This document shows positions 47,691 to 56,488 of a stretch of DNA of 64,000 bases, piece after piece. Position 1 is the stretch's first letter; each line of letters opens with the position of its first letter. Below the pieces are notes generated by a model. It was not told the DNA's origin, searched no databases, and saw only the letters and a program-made list of their open reading frames with translations. Position numbers and translations under genes: made by a program. This stretch comes from Nitrospirae bacterium JdFR-85 (GTDB taxonomy: Bacteria; Nitrospirota; Thermodesulfovibrionia; Thermodesulfovibrionales; JdFR-85), in the NCBI GenBank assembly GCA_002011745.1, contig MTOU01000012.1, forward strand, positions 62,001 to 126,000, written 5' to 3'.

Positions 47691-48307
47691 TAAGGACGGC
47701 TACAGTTGTATTGATACTGTTTATATTATCAGCTTTGGTGGAGACCGTGGAGTCAACAATAGTATTTGAATATTTAACAAACAAACTTCAAGGGACCTAC
47801 ACTATTAAAGGAACCTTCAGACAGACAGTTCATATAAGGGATATAGATTCAAAGAGGACATACAAGGGAGAATTTATTCTCAAAAAGCCAGACAAGCTTA
47901 AATGGCAGTACCTTGAGGGAAGCAAAGACACGCTTTATATAAATGGCAGAGACGCTTACCTTTACCAACCCTTAGAAAAACAGGTGTTTATCTATCCTGC
48001 AGAGGGGATTAAAGGAGGAGTTTCTCTGCTACTCTGTTTATGGGATAAAGAAGCCCTTAAGAGGGAATTCAGGATTAATGAAAGGGAAGGAGTACTTCTC
48101 TTGGAACCTACGAGTAGAAGTTTGTCATTGAGATGGATCAAGATTTATGTCTCAAAAGAAGAATTCCCTGTGAAAAGACTTGCTTTTGAAGATACCTATG
48201 GTAATAGGACAGAGATTGAATTTCTGGATTCAGAGATTAATGCTCCTGTTGACAATAGTATATTTCAGTTTATCCCTCCTGAAGGGGTCACAGTAATAAG
48301 TGAGTAA
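47687..48307 (+). CDS. lolA: Outer-membrane lipoprotein carrier protein LolA
   Basis: 206 residues. Signal peptide (about 1-22), then the LolA fold: IKGTFRQTVHIRDIDSKRTYKGEFILKKPDKLKW is represented by a TFRQ motif and a KPDKLKWQY strand, followed by DAYLYQPLEKQVF and C-terminal strands. It ferries lipoproteins across the periplasm from LolCDE to the outer membrane. It overlaps the upstream gene as ATGA and lies 5 bases before tsaD. LolB, if present, is elsewhere. Confidence 0.88.
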   Translation: MIRTATVVLILFILSALVETVESTIVFEYLTNKLQGTYTIKGTFRQTVHIRDIDSKRTYKGEFILKKPDKLKWQYLEGSKDTLYINGRDAYLYQPLEKQVFIYPAEGIKGGVSLLLCLWDKEALKREFRINEREGVLLLEPTSRSLSLRWIKIYVSKEEFPVKRLAFEDTYGNRTEIEFLDSEINAPVDNSIFQFIPPEGVTVISE

Positions 48308-48312
48308 GACAG

Positions 48313-49323
48313 ATGGGAGAGATTGTAATACTCGGCATAGACACCTCCTGTGATGATACATCTGCTTCTGTGGTAGTAGATGGTAGACGGATCCTCTCCA
48401 ATGTAGTATCATCCCAGACAGAAATACACAGGTTCTATGGTGGAGTTGTGCCAGAGCTTGCCTCCCGCAGACATATAGAGATGATAATACCTGTAGTCCA
48501 AGAGGCTCTGAGCAGGGCTTCAGTAGAGTTAAAAGACCTTTCAGCCATTGCTGTATGTTATGGTCCTGGCCTTGTAGGTTCCCTACTTGTGGGTTGTTGT
48601 TTTGCAAAGTCAGTCAGTTATGTAGAAGGGGTCCCTTTGATTGGAGTGAATCATCTTGAGGGCCATATATTCTCTGCCTTTCTTCTGGAAGAGGCTCCTC
48701 AGTTCCCCTTTCTATGTCTTGTTGTTTCAGGAGGGCATACAAGCCTGATAAGAGTTGATGGAGTGAGGCAGTACAGAGAGGTGGGTAGAACCAGGGATGA
48801 TGCCGCAGGAGAGGCATATGATAAGGTAGCAAAACTTCTTGGATTGGGTTATCCAGGAGGTCCTATAATTGACCGCCTTTCAGAGGAAGGCGATCCTGAA
48901 ACAGTGACTCTTCCCAGAGGACTTATGCATGAAGGATTTGATTTTAGTTTCAGCGGGTTAAAGACAGCCGTAAGGAATCTCATAGAAAAGATTCCTAAGC
49001 CTATCAGCTCAGACACTCTAAGGAACCTCTGTGCATCTTTTCAGGAGGCAGTGATTGATGTGCTTGCAAGAAAGACCTTCAAAGCTCTTGAATCTGAAGG
49101 GCTTCAGAGGCTGGTCCTTGCAGGAGGGGTTGCAGCAAACAGGGCCCTAAGGGAGAGGATGGCCCTGGAGGCTGACAGGAAGGGGATTACACTTTATCTT
49201 CCACCTCCTCAGTTATGTACAGACAACGGAGCCATGATCGCCTCTGCAGGATACTTTCACTATCTACAGAAGAATTTTGCAGGGATTGATCTCACTGCCA
49301 AAGCCTATTTGCCAGTAGGCTGA
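48313..49323 (+). CDS. tsaD: tRNA N6-adenosine threonylcarbamoyltransferase
   Basis: 336 residues. ASKHA-type ATPase with GIDTSCDDTSASVVVDGR, PELASRRHIEMI, the metal-binding HLEGHIFSAF (HxxxH), VVSGGHTSLI and DDAAGEAYDKVAKLLGL. With TsaB, TsaC and TsaE it forms t6A37 in ANN-reading tRNAs. The length matches the bacterial family. It is the last gene of the set with the glycosylphosphotransferase and lolA. Confidence 0.97.
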   Translation: MGEIVILGIDTSCDDTSASVVVDGRRILSNVVSSQTEIHRFYGGVVPELASRRHIEMIIPVVQEALSRASVELKDLSAIAVCYGPGLVGSLLVGCCFAKSVSYVEGVPLIGVNHLEGHIFSAFLLEEAPQFPFLCLVVSGGHTSLIRVDGVRQYREVGRTRDDAAGEAYDKVAKLLGLGYPGGPIIDRLSEEGDPETVTLPRGLMHEGFDFSFSGLKTAVRNLIEKIPKPISSDTLRNLCASFQEAVIDVLARKTFKALESEGLQRLVLAGGVAANRALRERMALEADRKGITLYLPPPQLCTDNGAMIASAGYFHYLQKNFAGIDLTAKAYLPVG

Positions 49324-49324
49324 A

Positions 49325-49354
49325 TTGACAATTAACCTCTCTATATGCTAATGT
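49325..49354 (+). promoter_or_regulatory. Promoter for the OMP-degP-tat operon
   Basis: Perfect TTGACA (49325-49330), an 18-base spacer ending in TGC, then TAATGT (49349-49354). The ATG at 49361 follows after 6 bases, predicting a leaderless mRNA. No Shine-Dalgarno sequence is present. Confidence 0.6.
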
Positions 49355-49360
49355 CTTGGT

Positions 49361-50161
49361 ATGTCAATTCTTAAAGTCAGGGGTATAATAATATCAATCT
49401 TTTTTCCTTCTGTACTTCTCTTTTTATATCTCCCTGCTGAAGCAATGGATGAGAATAAGTTTATGCCTGTTCAACCACTGGGGACTTTCTCGACATTGAG
49501 TTCCTATACCTTTGGAGAGGATAGATTAGGGGCCATGTTGGGAATAGAAAAGGTTATAGATCCTGAATTTACCCGTTTCAGTTTATCTGTTGAGTATGGA
49601 TTAACCGAGAATACAGATGTTTTGTTGAATATACCATATGTGGTTGATTACTTCCAAAACAGTGGATTTCAGGATGTTAGCATAGGATTCAAACAGAGAA
49701 TAATACCTGAAAAATATATAAGTCCTTCTCTCTCCTATCTAATTGGTGTCACAATTCCTGGCAGCAGAGGCATATCAACAAGAGGGAGTATAGGAGGAGG
49801 TCTTTTAATAAGCAAGAAGGTAGGACCTTTCTCTGGTAATATAAATCTATTCTACTTCCTGCCTGCAGAGTCTGGACTGGATGATGAGATACAGTTTAAT
49901 ATGGGTTTTGTTCTTTCGGTTGCTCACAATTTTGATATTATTACAGAGATGATAATAAAGGATAGCCACTTCTCTCAGAAGGTAGACCTTGTGGAGGGAA
50001 GACTGGGCTATAGAGTGCAGCTCTCCAGTGGGGCTTTTGGGGCAGTAGGAATTGGATATGATTTTAAGAATAGAGACCCTGAATGGAGAGTACTCTTTGG
50101 TATTAGCATCACCTATCCTGAACAGAAGAGAAGTATAAGGAGGATATATGAAGAGGAATAG
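49361..50161 (+). CDS. Predicted outer-membrane beta-barrel protein
   Basis: 266 residues. Signal peptide (about 1-29, ending PAEA), then repeated amphipathic strands alternating with turns (for example RFSLSVEYGLTENTDVLLNIPY, of which the strand-turn pattern continues through VSIGFKQRI and AVGIGYDF). The layout recalls small transporter or MetA-pathway barrel proteins, but I cannot name a substrate. It is first in the operon with degP and tat genes; degP starts 14 bases before its end. Confidence 0.75.
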   Translation: MSILKVRGIIISIFFPSVLLFLYLPAEAMDENKFMPVQPLGTFSTLSSYTFGEDRLGAMLGIEKVIDPEFTRFSLSVEYGLTENTDVLLNIPYVVDYFQNSGFQDVSIGFKQRIIPEKYISPSLSYLIGVTIPGSRGISTRGSIGGGLLISKKVGPFSGNINLFYFLPAESGLDDEIQFNMGFVLSVAHNFDIITEMIIKDSHFSQKVDLVEGRLGYRVQLSSGAFGAVGIGYDFKNRDPEWRVLFGISITYPEQKRSIRRIYEEE

Positions 50162-51494
50162 GGTGGTGTGGACTGTTTTTCTTGTGGTTGTCCTCTATAT
50201 TCCCATGAGCATAGAAGCCAGAATGGTACCAGAGTCCTTTTCTGAGATAGTGAAATTGAGGGCAAAGACAGTAGTGAATATTAGTAGTACCAGGGTTATC
50301 AGTGAAGATGTTATTCCTATGCCAGGGCTGCCCTTTCCAGACAGTGAGAAGAGGTTTAAGAGACACTCTCTTGGATCAGGATTTATTATTGATAGTGAGG
50401 GATATATATTGACCAGTTTTCATGTAGTAGAAAGGGCTGAAGATATCAGAGTGACTCTTTGGGATGAATCTGAGTATATAGCCAAGATTGTTGGTAAGGA
50501 TGAAAAAACAGATATTGCTCTTATAAAGATTGAGACCCAGAAGCAACTACCTGTAGCGCCTCTTGGTGATTCGGACACCCTTGAGGTAGGTGATTGGGTT
50601 CTTGCTATAGGGAATCCCTTTGGTTTGGGACATACTGTTACTGCAGGGATTGTGAGTGCTAAAGGCAGGGTGCTTGGTGCAGGTCCATACGACGATTTTA
50701 TCCAGACCGATGCTGCTATTAATCCAGGCAACTCAGGTGGCCCCCTTTTTAATCTGGATGGGGAGGTGGTGGGTATAAACACCGCGATATTCTCACCTTC
50801 AGGCGGTAATATCGGGATAGGCTTTGCTATCCCAATTAATATTGCAAAGGAGATCCTTCCCTCTCTTAAACAGAAGGGATATGTAGAGAGGGGATGGCTG
50901 GGTGTTACTGTTCAGAAGGTGACTCCAGAGATAGCTAAGACCTTTGGACTCCAAGAGCCTCGTGGAGCACTTGTGGCGGATATCACCAAGGGATCTCCAG
51001 CAGAGAAGGCTGGTATAAAAAGAGGTGATATTATTGTTGAGTATAACGGGAATGAGATTGCTGATATACATGAACTACCGAGACTTGTTGCAAATACTCC
51101 TATAGGTTCAGAGGTCTCTATTAAGGTTTACAGGGACGGAGGGTATGTAGAATTAAAGGTCCGGATTGAGAAGTTAAAAGAAGGAATAGCAACACCGGAG
51201 CAGTTTATTGAGAAGTTGATTGGTATAAAAGTGAAGACTCTCCATCCTGCTATAGCAGAGCAATTCGGGGTTAAGGATGGAGGAGCTGTTATAGTGGTTG
51301 ATGTGATAAGGGGTTCGCCTGCCTCTAAAATTAATTTACGCAAAGGTGATATAATAGTGGAGATAAACAGACAGCGTGTAACTTCTGTAGAAGAGATGGT
51401 TTCTGTTCTGAAGGAGGTACAGAAAGGAGATACAGTGTTGCTACTGTTACGTAGAAGCAGAGGGTATGTATATATGAGTCTTGTGTTGGAATAG
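50148..51494 (+). CDS. degP: DegP/HtrA-type periplasmic serine protease with two PDZ domains
   Basis: 448 residues. Signal peptide (about 1-24), trypsin-like domain (about 30-240) with His in LTSFHVVERA, Asp in EKTDIALIKI and Ser in NPGNSGGPLF, then PDZ1 (about 255-345) and PDZ2 (about 360-445, GSPASKINLRKGDIIVEIN). It degrades or refolds damaged envelope proteins. Start overlaps the barrel-protein gene by 14 bases. Two PDZ domains place it with DegP/DegQ/MucD rather than DegS. Confidence 0.95.
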   Translation: MKRNRVVWTVFLVVVLYIPMSIEARMVPESFSEIVKLRAKTVVNISSTRVISEDVIPMPGLPFPDSEKRFKRHSLGSGFIIDSEGYILTSFHVVERAEDIRVTLWDESEYIAKIVGKDEKTDIALIKIETQKQLPVAPLGDSDTLEVGDWVLAIGNPFGLGHTVTAGIVSAKGRVLGAGPYDDFIQTDAAINPGNSGGPLFNLDGEVVGINTAIFSPSGGNIGIGFAIPINIAKEILPSLKQKGYVERGWLGVTVQKVTPEIAKTFGLQEPRGALVADITKGSPAEKAGIKRGDIIVEYNGNEIADIHELPRLVANTPIGSEVSIKVYRDGGYVELKVRIEKLKEGIATPEQFIEKLIGIKVKTLHPAIAEQFGVKDGGAVIVVDVIRGSPASKINLRKGDIIVEINRQRVTSVEEMVSVLKEVQKGDTVLLLLRRSRGYVYMSLVLE

Positions 51495-51496
51495 AG

Positions 51497-51856
51497 ATGT
51501 TTGATCTGGGAGTACAGGAATTAATAGTAATCTTTGCTGTTGCATTGATTGTATTTGGGCCTAAGAAATTGCCTGAATTGGCTAAGGCTATGGGCAAGGG
51601 CATGGCAGAGTTGAGGAGATCACTGCAGGGAGTAAAAGAACAGATAGATGAGGAGATGCAGGATATTGAGAATCCTGTAAAAGAGGAGTTAAAAGAGGTG
51701 ACAGAAGATCTTCCAAAGTTTGACAATATTGCAGGACTGGATGATATAGACATATTCGATGAGAAGACAGATACAGATGGTGATAAAACCGTAGAGAAAG
51801 AGAAGGAGATAAAAAAATCTGAGACAGATAAGGGGGAAAAAGGGGTAGATGGATGA
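51497..51856 (+). CDS. tatA: Sec-independent translocase TatA/TatB-type subunit
   Basis: 119 residues. N-terminal membrane helix (about 5-22), hinge FGPKKLPELAKAMGKGMAEL, an amphipathic helix, then a long acidic and lysine-rich tail. Only one such gene lies beside tatC, so it may act as TatA alone or do both jobs. The length and acidic tail lean towards TatB; the FGPKKLPEL hinge is compatible with either. It lies 2 bases after degP and overlaps tatC by 8 bases. Confidence 0.9.
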   Translation: MFDLGVQELIVIFAVALIVFGPKKLPELAKAMGKGMAELRRSLQGVKEQIDEEMQDIENPVKEELKEVTEDLPKFDNIAGLDDIDIFDEKTDTDGDKTVEKEKEIKKSETDKGEKGVDG

Positions 51857-52631
51857 AAAACTCCCCTTTACTGCCCATCTTGAGGAACTCCGTCAGAGGC
51901 TCATAAAATCCCTGATAGCCGTAGTTGTAGGTTTCATTGTCTCCTTCAGTTTTTCTGAGAAGATATTTCAGGTGCTTATCCTTCCGTTAAAGAAAGACCT
52001 TCATCTTAAGACAGAATACCCCTTTTTTGAATTAATACCAAAGGCACACCCTATTGAGAAACTTGTCTTTTTAGCACCTGCAGAAGCATTCTGGATGCAT
52101 ATAAAGGTTTCCATAGTTACAGGAATAATTCTATCGCTTCCTATAATTCTCTATCAGGTATGGAAATTTATAGCTCCAGGGCTTTTACCTTCAGAGAAGA
52201 AGTACATAGGCCCATTTATTGTGGCAGGTACAGGGCTCTTTCTCTTAGGAGACCTCTTCTGTTTTGCAGTAATTCTTCCCTTTGCAATGGGATTCCTTCT
52301 CACTTATAAAACAGGTTCCCTTACTCCTATGATATCAGTAGGTAGTTATATAGATTTTACTTTGAAGTTTTTACTTGCCTTTGGTGCAGTATTTGAATTG
52401 CCAATAATTATTCTATTTTTGACAAAAATGGGACTCATTACACCAAAAACCCTTGCGAAGAATAGAAAGTATGCAGTACTTATAGCCTTTGTACTTGCAG
52501 CCATTCTCACTCCTACCCCTGATGCTTTTAATCAGACACTCATGGCAGGTCCTATCTTAATTCTCTATGAGGTTGGTATAATAATTTCTAAGATATTTTC
52601 GAGGAAGAAAGATGAAGGGGATCAGGGGTAA
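51849..52631 (+). CDS. tatC: Sec-independent translocase TatC
   Basis: 260 residues with six predicted membrane helices. N-terminal PFTAHLEELRQRLIKSL, the cytoplasmic signal-recognition region, and LPIILYQVWKFIAPGLLPSEKKY are characteristic. A short insert after helix 1 (about 55-75) precedes the second helix. It recognises twin-arginine signal peptides and exports folded, often cofactor-bearing proteins. It overlaps tatA by 8 bases and the next small gene by 20. Confidence 0.96.
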   Translation: MDEKLPFTAHLEELRQRLIKSLIAVVVGFIVSFSFSEKIFQVLILPLKKDLHLKTEYPFFELIPKAHPIEKLVFLAPAEAFWMHIKVSIVTGIILSLPIILYQVWKFIAPGLLPSEKKYIGPFIVAGTGLFLLGDLFCFAVILPFAMGFLLTYKTGSLTPMISVGSYIDFTLKFLLAFGAVFELPIIILFLTKMGLITPKTLAKNRKYAVLIAFVLAAILTPTPDAFNQTLMAGPILILYEVGIIISKIFSRKKDEGDQG

Positions 52632-52890
52632 GAGTGTAAAGTCAATAGTCTTTGATATTGCGGAGGGATATGTTACAGTGAATCCCTTATTCCTCAAGCC
52701 TCTGGATACAGAAACGATAAAAGAATTATACCACGAGATTCGAATGGTGCAGAACGAGATTAGGGGAGGGCAGTTTCCTCACGGAGATGTGAAGGCTATT
52801 AGACAACGGAATATGAAGCTTCAAAGGCTACATACAGCAGCAATGATAATAAAAAATTATATGAGAACAACAAGAAGAATTTTTATTTAA
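52612..52890 (+). CDS. Small unknown protein encoded between tatC and HEAT-repeat gene
   Basis: 92 residues, basic, no signal peptide or membrane helix. Two predicted strands near the start (IVFDIAEGYVTV) lead into two long helices (about 35-55 and 62-85, QRNMKLQRLHTAAMIIKNYM). I do not recognise the family. GAGGAAGAAAG lies before the ATG. The 20-base overlap with tatC and 2-base gap to the next gene show it is a real part of the operon. It may partner the HEAT-repeat or HD-GYP protein that follows; that is inference from position only. Confidence 0.7.
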   Translation: MKGIRGKSVKSIVFDIAEGYVTVNPLFLKPLDTETIKELYHEIRMVQNEIRGGQFPHGDVKAIRQRNMKLQRLHTAAMIIKNYMRTTRRIFI

Positions 52891-52892
52891 TT

Positions 52893-54527
52893 ATGGCGGC
52901 TGTGGAGGAATTAAAAGATTTTATCAATCATTTAATTAAGGCCAAGAAGAATATTCGCCTTTATCCTGAAAACAATCCAGTCTATATGAAGACCTTAGAA
53001 GAGATCTATTCTTATTTAAAGAATCTTTTAGAGGAAGAAGAAGACCTGGTATTTCATATAAAACAGTTCGAGATCCTACATGATGGAGAAGTAATATACA
53101 AGAATGAAGACAAAGACGAGAGTTTAGCGCTTTTTTTCTTTAAGGATGGTATAAGAGAACTGAGGTTTAAAAAAGGGATTCCTCTGGATGAGGTTGAAGA
53201 CTTTCTTAAAATTATATCAACTGACTTTGAGAGACAGATGGTCGATGATGATATTGTTACACTAATGTGGGAGAGAGATTTTCAGTATATACAGTATGTG
53301 GTAGATGATACGATTCTGATTGAGGATGAGACATATGAAGAAGAGGCAGTAAGACAGGTAAAGAAGGCTGTTTCAGGGGCTGATGTTCTGAAGGCCTATC
53401 AGGAGGCTTTTGGTATAGAGAAACCTTCTGAGGTAAGTATCGTGCCCCTTACTAATGAAGATATAAAGAACATTGTCCAGCAGATTGAAGAAGAGGATGA
53501 GGATAAGTCTCTTAAGTTAATTCATCTACTCTTTGAAATGCTTTTTTATGCATCAGGCAAGGGTGAGTATGAAGAACTGGTAAGGTATATAAAAGAGACT
53601 TTTAATTATGCGATAGGCCGAGGCAATATTGAGACTGTTATATATGGCTTAGAGAAGTTAAGACAGTCTCTGCAGGAGAGGATATATCCTCCAGAGATAA
53701 ACTCTCTGTTAAAAGGAGTGGAGTATTATATAAATTCATCCCAATTTATAAGGCTCTTTGGTGAAACTCTTGATGCAGGAGTAGAATTTGAAGAGAAAGA
53801 TCTCTATAGATTGGCATCTCTTATGAGTAAAGAGTCTATTCCACATTTAATCGCTATTCTGGGTGAATTGCAGAATATTTCCTCGAGAAAGACTGTAATA
53901 AGAATTCTCACGGAGATAGGTAAAAAAGATCTCTCACTTCTTGCCAAAGGACTACATGATAGGAGATGGTATGTAGTGAGGAATATTATTTATATAATGA
54001 GGCAGATAGGCAATAGGAGGATTATTGATTATATAACTCCTTTAATTAGACATCCTGACAAGAGAGTCAAAAAAGAGGTGCTTTCCGCACTGGGTGAACT
54101 TGGTTCTGCAGGTACAGTACAGCTACTTAAGGATTGTCTCTATGATGAGGATGAGACTGTAAGAATAACCGCTGTCAGGTCAATTGGAATGTTGGATTCT
54201 CCTCTTTCTAAGAAGGTCATCTTAGAGACGATACAGGATAAGAGATTTAAAGACCGTAGTGTGGCTGAGAAAAAGGAGTTTTTTAAGGTCCTCTCCAGAT
54301 GGAGAGATACTGATACTGTGGACTATCTAATTAGTCTCTTGAAGAGGAGGTCGTTTTTCAGAAAGACAAGAGTTGAAGAGATGAAGGCTATGGCAGCCTA
54401 TGCACTTGGGCTGATAGGGGCCAAAGAGGCGAAAGAATTGCTTGAGAAATATAGAAACTCTAAAAATCCTCTTTTAAGGGAAAATATAGAATTTGCGCTG
54501 ACAAGGATAAAGAATGATGTGGGATGA
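52893..54527 (+). CDS. HEAT-repeat protein with N-terminal domain shared with the next gene
   Basis: 544 residues, cytoplasmic by prediction. N-terminal module (about 1-150) with RLYPENNPVYMKTLEEI and FHIKQFEILHDGEVIY, a charged linker, then helical repeats; from about 310 to 544 these are clear HEAT units (for example LLAKGLHDRRWYVVRNIIYI and VQLLKDCLYDEDETVRITAV). HEAT arrays usually bind proteins. The N-terminal module aligns by eye with residues 15-150 of the HD-GYP protein downstream, so the two probably sense or dock the same thing. Overlaps that gene by 14 bases. Function unknown; a scaffold or adaptor is likely. Confidence 0.8.
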   Translation: MAAVEELKDFINHLIKAKKNIRLYPENNPVYMKTLEEIYSYLKNLLEEEEDLVFHIKQFEILHDGEVIYKNEDKDESLALFFFKDGIRELRFKKGIPLDEVEDFLKIISTDFERQMVDDDIVTLMWERDFQYIQYVVDDTILIEDETYEEEAVRQVKKAVSGADVLKAYQEAFGIEKPSEVSIVPLTNEDIKNIVQQIEEEDEDKSLKLIHLLFEMLFYASGKGEYEELVRYIKETFNYAIGRGNIETVIYGLEKLRQSLQERIYPPEINSLLKGVEYYINSSQFIRLFGETLDAGVEFEEKDLYRLASLMSKESIPHLIAILGELQNISSRKTVIRILTEIGKKDLSLLAKGLHDRRWYVVRNIIYIMRQIGNRRIIDYITPLIRHPDKRVKKEVLSALGELGSAGTVQLLKDCLYDEDETVRITAVRSIGMLDSPLSKKVILETIQDKRFKDRSVAEKKEFFKVLSRWRDTDTVDYLISLLKRRSFFRKTRVEEMKAMAAYALGLIGAKEAKELLEKYRNSKNPLLRENIEFALTRIKNDVG

Positions 54528-55920
54528 TAAGGGAGAAGAGTATATCAAAGAATCACAGCATCTTATAAATCAGCTTGCTGTGCTTATAAGAACATGTCTT
54601 ATTCATAGTACTGAAAATGTTGCGGTGTTAAAGGCGATAGAGCGTTTTCTTGAAATTATTCATTCATTTTTGCAAGAGAATGAGTCACTAAGAATCGATC
54701 TTATTGGTGAGTTTTTCTATATAAATGAGACAAGGGTAAAATACCCTCTCGAGTACCTCTTAAATTTTGATTATCTTAGTAGAGAATTCAGGCGGAGGGA
54801 ATTAGGGACGGTGGTCTTTTATCCAAATGTTACAAAAGAGGCGATTAAGACATTCATCTCTGCCTTTATCAAATCAGGATACTCCAATACACCTTATGAG
54901 TCTCTTGAGGCATATCTTGAGAAGACAGACTCAATACATATAGAGAGACTAAAAAAGATACAAGAAGAGGGTGAGATAGACAGAAGACGTATTGTGAAGA
55001 AGACATATTTCAATGCTGTTTCATTCACAAGGGGTGTTATGAATAAACTTAGGGCAGGTGAGAAGGTGAGTATAAAGAAGGCGAAGAGAATTATTGAATC
55101 AATGGTGGATATGATCCTTCAGGAAGAGCCTCTCCTTATAGGAATGACTGCTATTAAAGACTATGATGATTATACCTATCACCATTCCGTAAATGTTAGT
55201 ATTCTCTCAATAGCAATAGGTCAGAAGATAGGACTGCATAAGAAGGCATTAACAGAGCTTGGACTGGTGGCACTGTTTCATGATATTGGGAAGATGGAGA
55301 TACCAAAGGAGATACTGAATAAACCTACACCTTTTACAGAGGAGGAATGGCAGATAGTAAGACGGCATCCTTATTGGGGTGCACGCACAATTCTCAAATT
55401 AAAGGGCCTTGAAAAGTCTTCTATCCTGGGAGCTATCGTAGCCTTTGAACACCATATGTATTATGATCATTCTGGATATCCTAAGGTTAGAGAGCCAAAG
55501 GCACTTGACTTCTATAGCAGAATTGTTGCTATTGCAGATCAATATGATGCAATGACCTCTTCAAGGGTATATGCGAGGGTTCCTCTTCCACCAGACAAAG
55601 CATTGAGTGTTATGATGGAAAGGGCGGGGACCCAGATTGATCCTGTGCTATTTAAATTCTTTGTGAATATGGTAGGTGTATATCCTGTAGGTTCTCTGGT
55701 GCTTCTTGATACAAAAGAGATGGGACTTGTGTATGAGTGTAATCCACTTTTTGCTGACAGACCGAGGGTTATGATCATTGTTGACAGCAGAGGTAACAAG
55801 ATTGATGGATATATAGTTGATCTCACGGAAAAGGATGACTCAGGCAGATATATACGGAGTATAGTTAAGACACTTGATCCCAACAGATATAAGGTAAACC
55901 TGGCAGAGTATTTACTCTGA
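54514..55920 (+). CDS. HD-GYP domain protein, probable cyclic-di-GMP phosphodiesterase
   Basis: 468 residues. N-terminal module of unknown function (about 15-150), then the HD-GYP domain (about 215-400) with YHHSVNVSILSIAIG, LFHDIGKMEIPKEIL (HD, about 255), RRHPYWGA, EHHMYYDHSGYP (GYP, about 313-323) and IADQYDAMTS. A C-terminal PilZ-like or beta-rich tail (about 400-468) has YPVGSLVLLD. It would hydrolyse c-di-GMP to GMP. Metal ligands look intact. It is the last gene of the operon and overlaps the convergent phosphatidyltransferase by 9 bases. Confidence 0.9.
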   Translation: MMWDDKGEEYIKESQHLINQLAVLIRTCLIHSTENVAVLKAIERFLEIIHSFLQENESLRIDLIGEFFYINETRVKYPLEYLLNFDYLSREFRRRELGTVVFYPNVTKEAIKTFISAFIKSGYSNTPYESLEAYLEKTDSIHIERLKKIQEEGEIDRRRIVKKTYFNAVSFTRGVMNKLRAGEKVSIKKAKRIIESMVDMILQEEPLLIGMTAIKDYDDYTYHHSVNVSILSIAIGQKIGLHKKALTELGLVALFHDIGKMEIPKEILNKPTPFTEEEWQIVRRHPYWGARTILKLKGLEKSSILGAIVAFEHHMYYDHSGYPKVREPKALDFYSRIVAIADQYDAMTSSRVYARVPLPPDKALSVMMERAGTQIDPVLFKFFVNMVGVYPVGSLVLLDTKEMGLVYECNPLFADRPRVMIIVDSRGNKIDGYIVDLTEKDDSGRYIRSIVKTLDPNRYKVNLAEYLL

Positions 55921-56487
55921 GCCTCCTCCTGTCTGCCTCATTACATGTAGGATTCTCTGTAGTACTGTTAGATGTGAGAGTATAAAGAGTGCCCAGAGAA
56001 AGGGGCTGAGATAGGTAGTAATACATCCAATTGCAGTAAGAATTACTCTCTCTGGTCTTTCCATTAGTCCTGTATGACAATCTATTCCTACTGCCTCTGC
56101 TCGTGCCCTGGTATAACTTATTAAAAAGGCACCAACAAGGGTTCCGAGACTAAGTCCTACGCCAGTATAATCTCCAATCCTATACATATAGATGGCTATA
56201 GCCAGAAATACAAAGGCATCAGAATACCTGTCAAGGACTGAATCAAGGAAGGCTCCAAAGTCTGTCACTTTACCATTTGTTCTTGCCACTACTCCATCAA
56301 TTACATCAAAGGCTCCTCCAACTAGGATAAGAATACCTCCTGTCCGTAAATTGAAAGGAATAGTGGCTGCAGCTACAGTACTTATAACAAAGCCCATTAC
56401 TGTGAAGAAGTTTGGATTTATCTTTATCCTCTTTACAACAGGTTCAAGAGGTTTATCAAGAAAATGCCCCCATCTTGCACTGAGCAT
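55912..56487 (-). CDS. CDP-alcohol phosphatidyltransferase (PI-phosphate synthase-like)
   Basis: 191 residues with about five membrane helices. The family motif DGxxARxxxxxxxxGxxxDxxxD is present as IDGVVARTNGKVTDFGAFLDSVLD (split: DGVVAR near 62-67, GAFLDSVLD near 76-84). The later stretch TRARAEAVGIDCHTGLMER resembles phosphatidylinositol-phosphate and archaetidylinositol-phosphate synthases more than PgsA. It joins an alcohol or sugar-alcohol phosphate to CDP-diacylglycerol. The substrate is not certain. It is last in a minus-strand operon, one base after hsp20. Confidence 0.85.
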   Translation of the reverse strand: MLSARWGHFLDKPLEPVVKRIKINPNFFTVMGFVISTVAAATIPFNLRTGGILILVGGAFDVIDGVVARTNGKVTDFGAFLDSVLDRYSDAFVFLAIAIYMYRIGDYTGVGLSLGTLVGAFLISYTRARAEAVGIDCHTGLMERPERVILTAIGCITTYLSPFLWALFILSHLTVLQRILHVMRQTGGGSE

Positions 56488-56488
56488 G

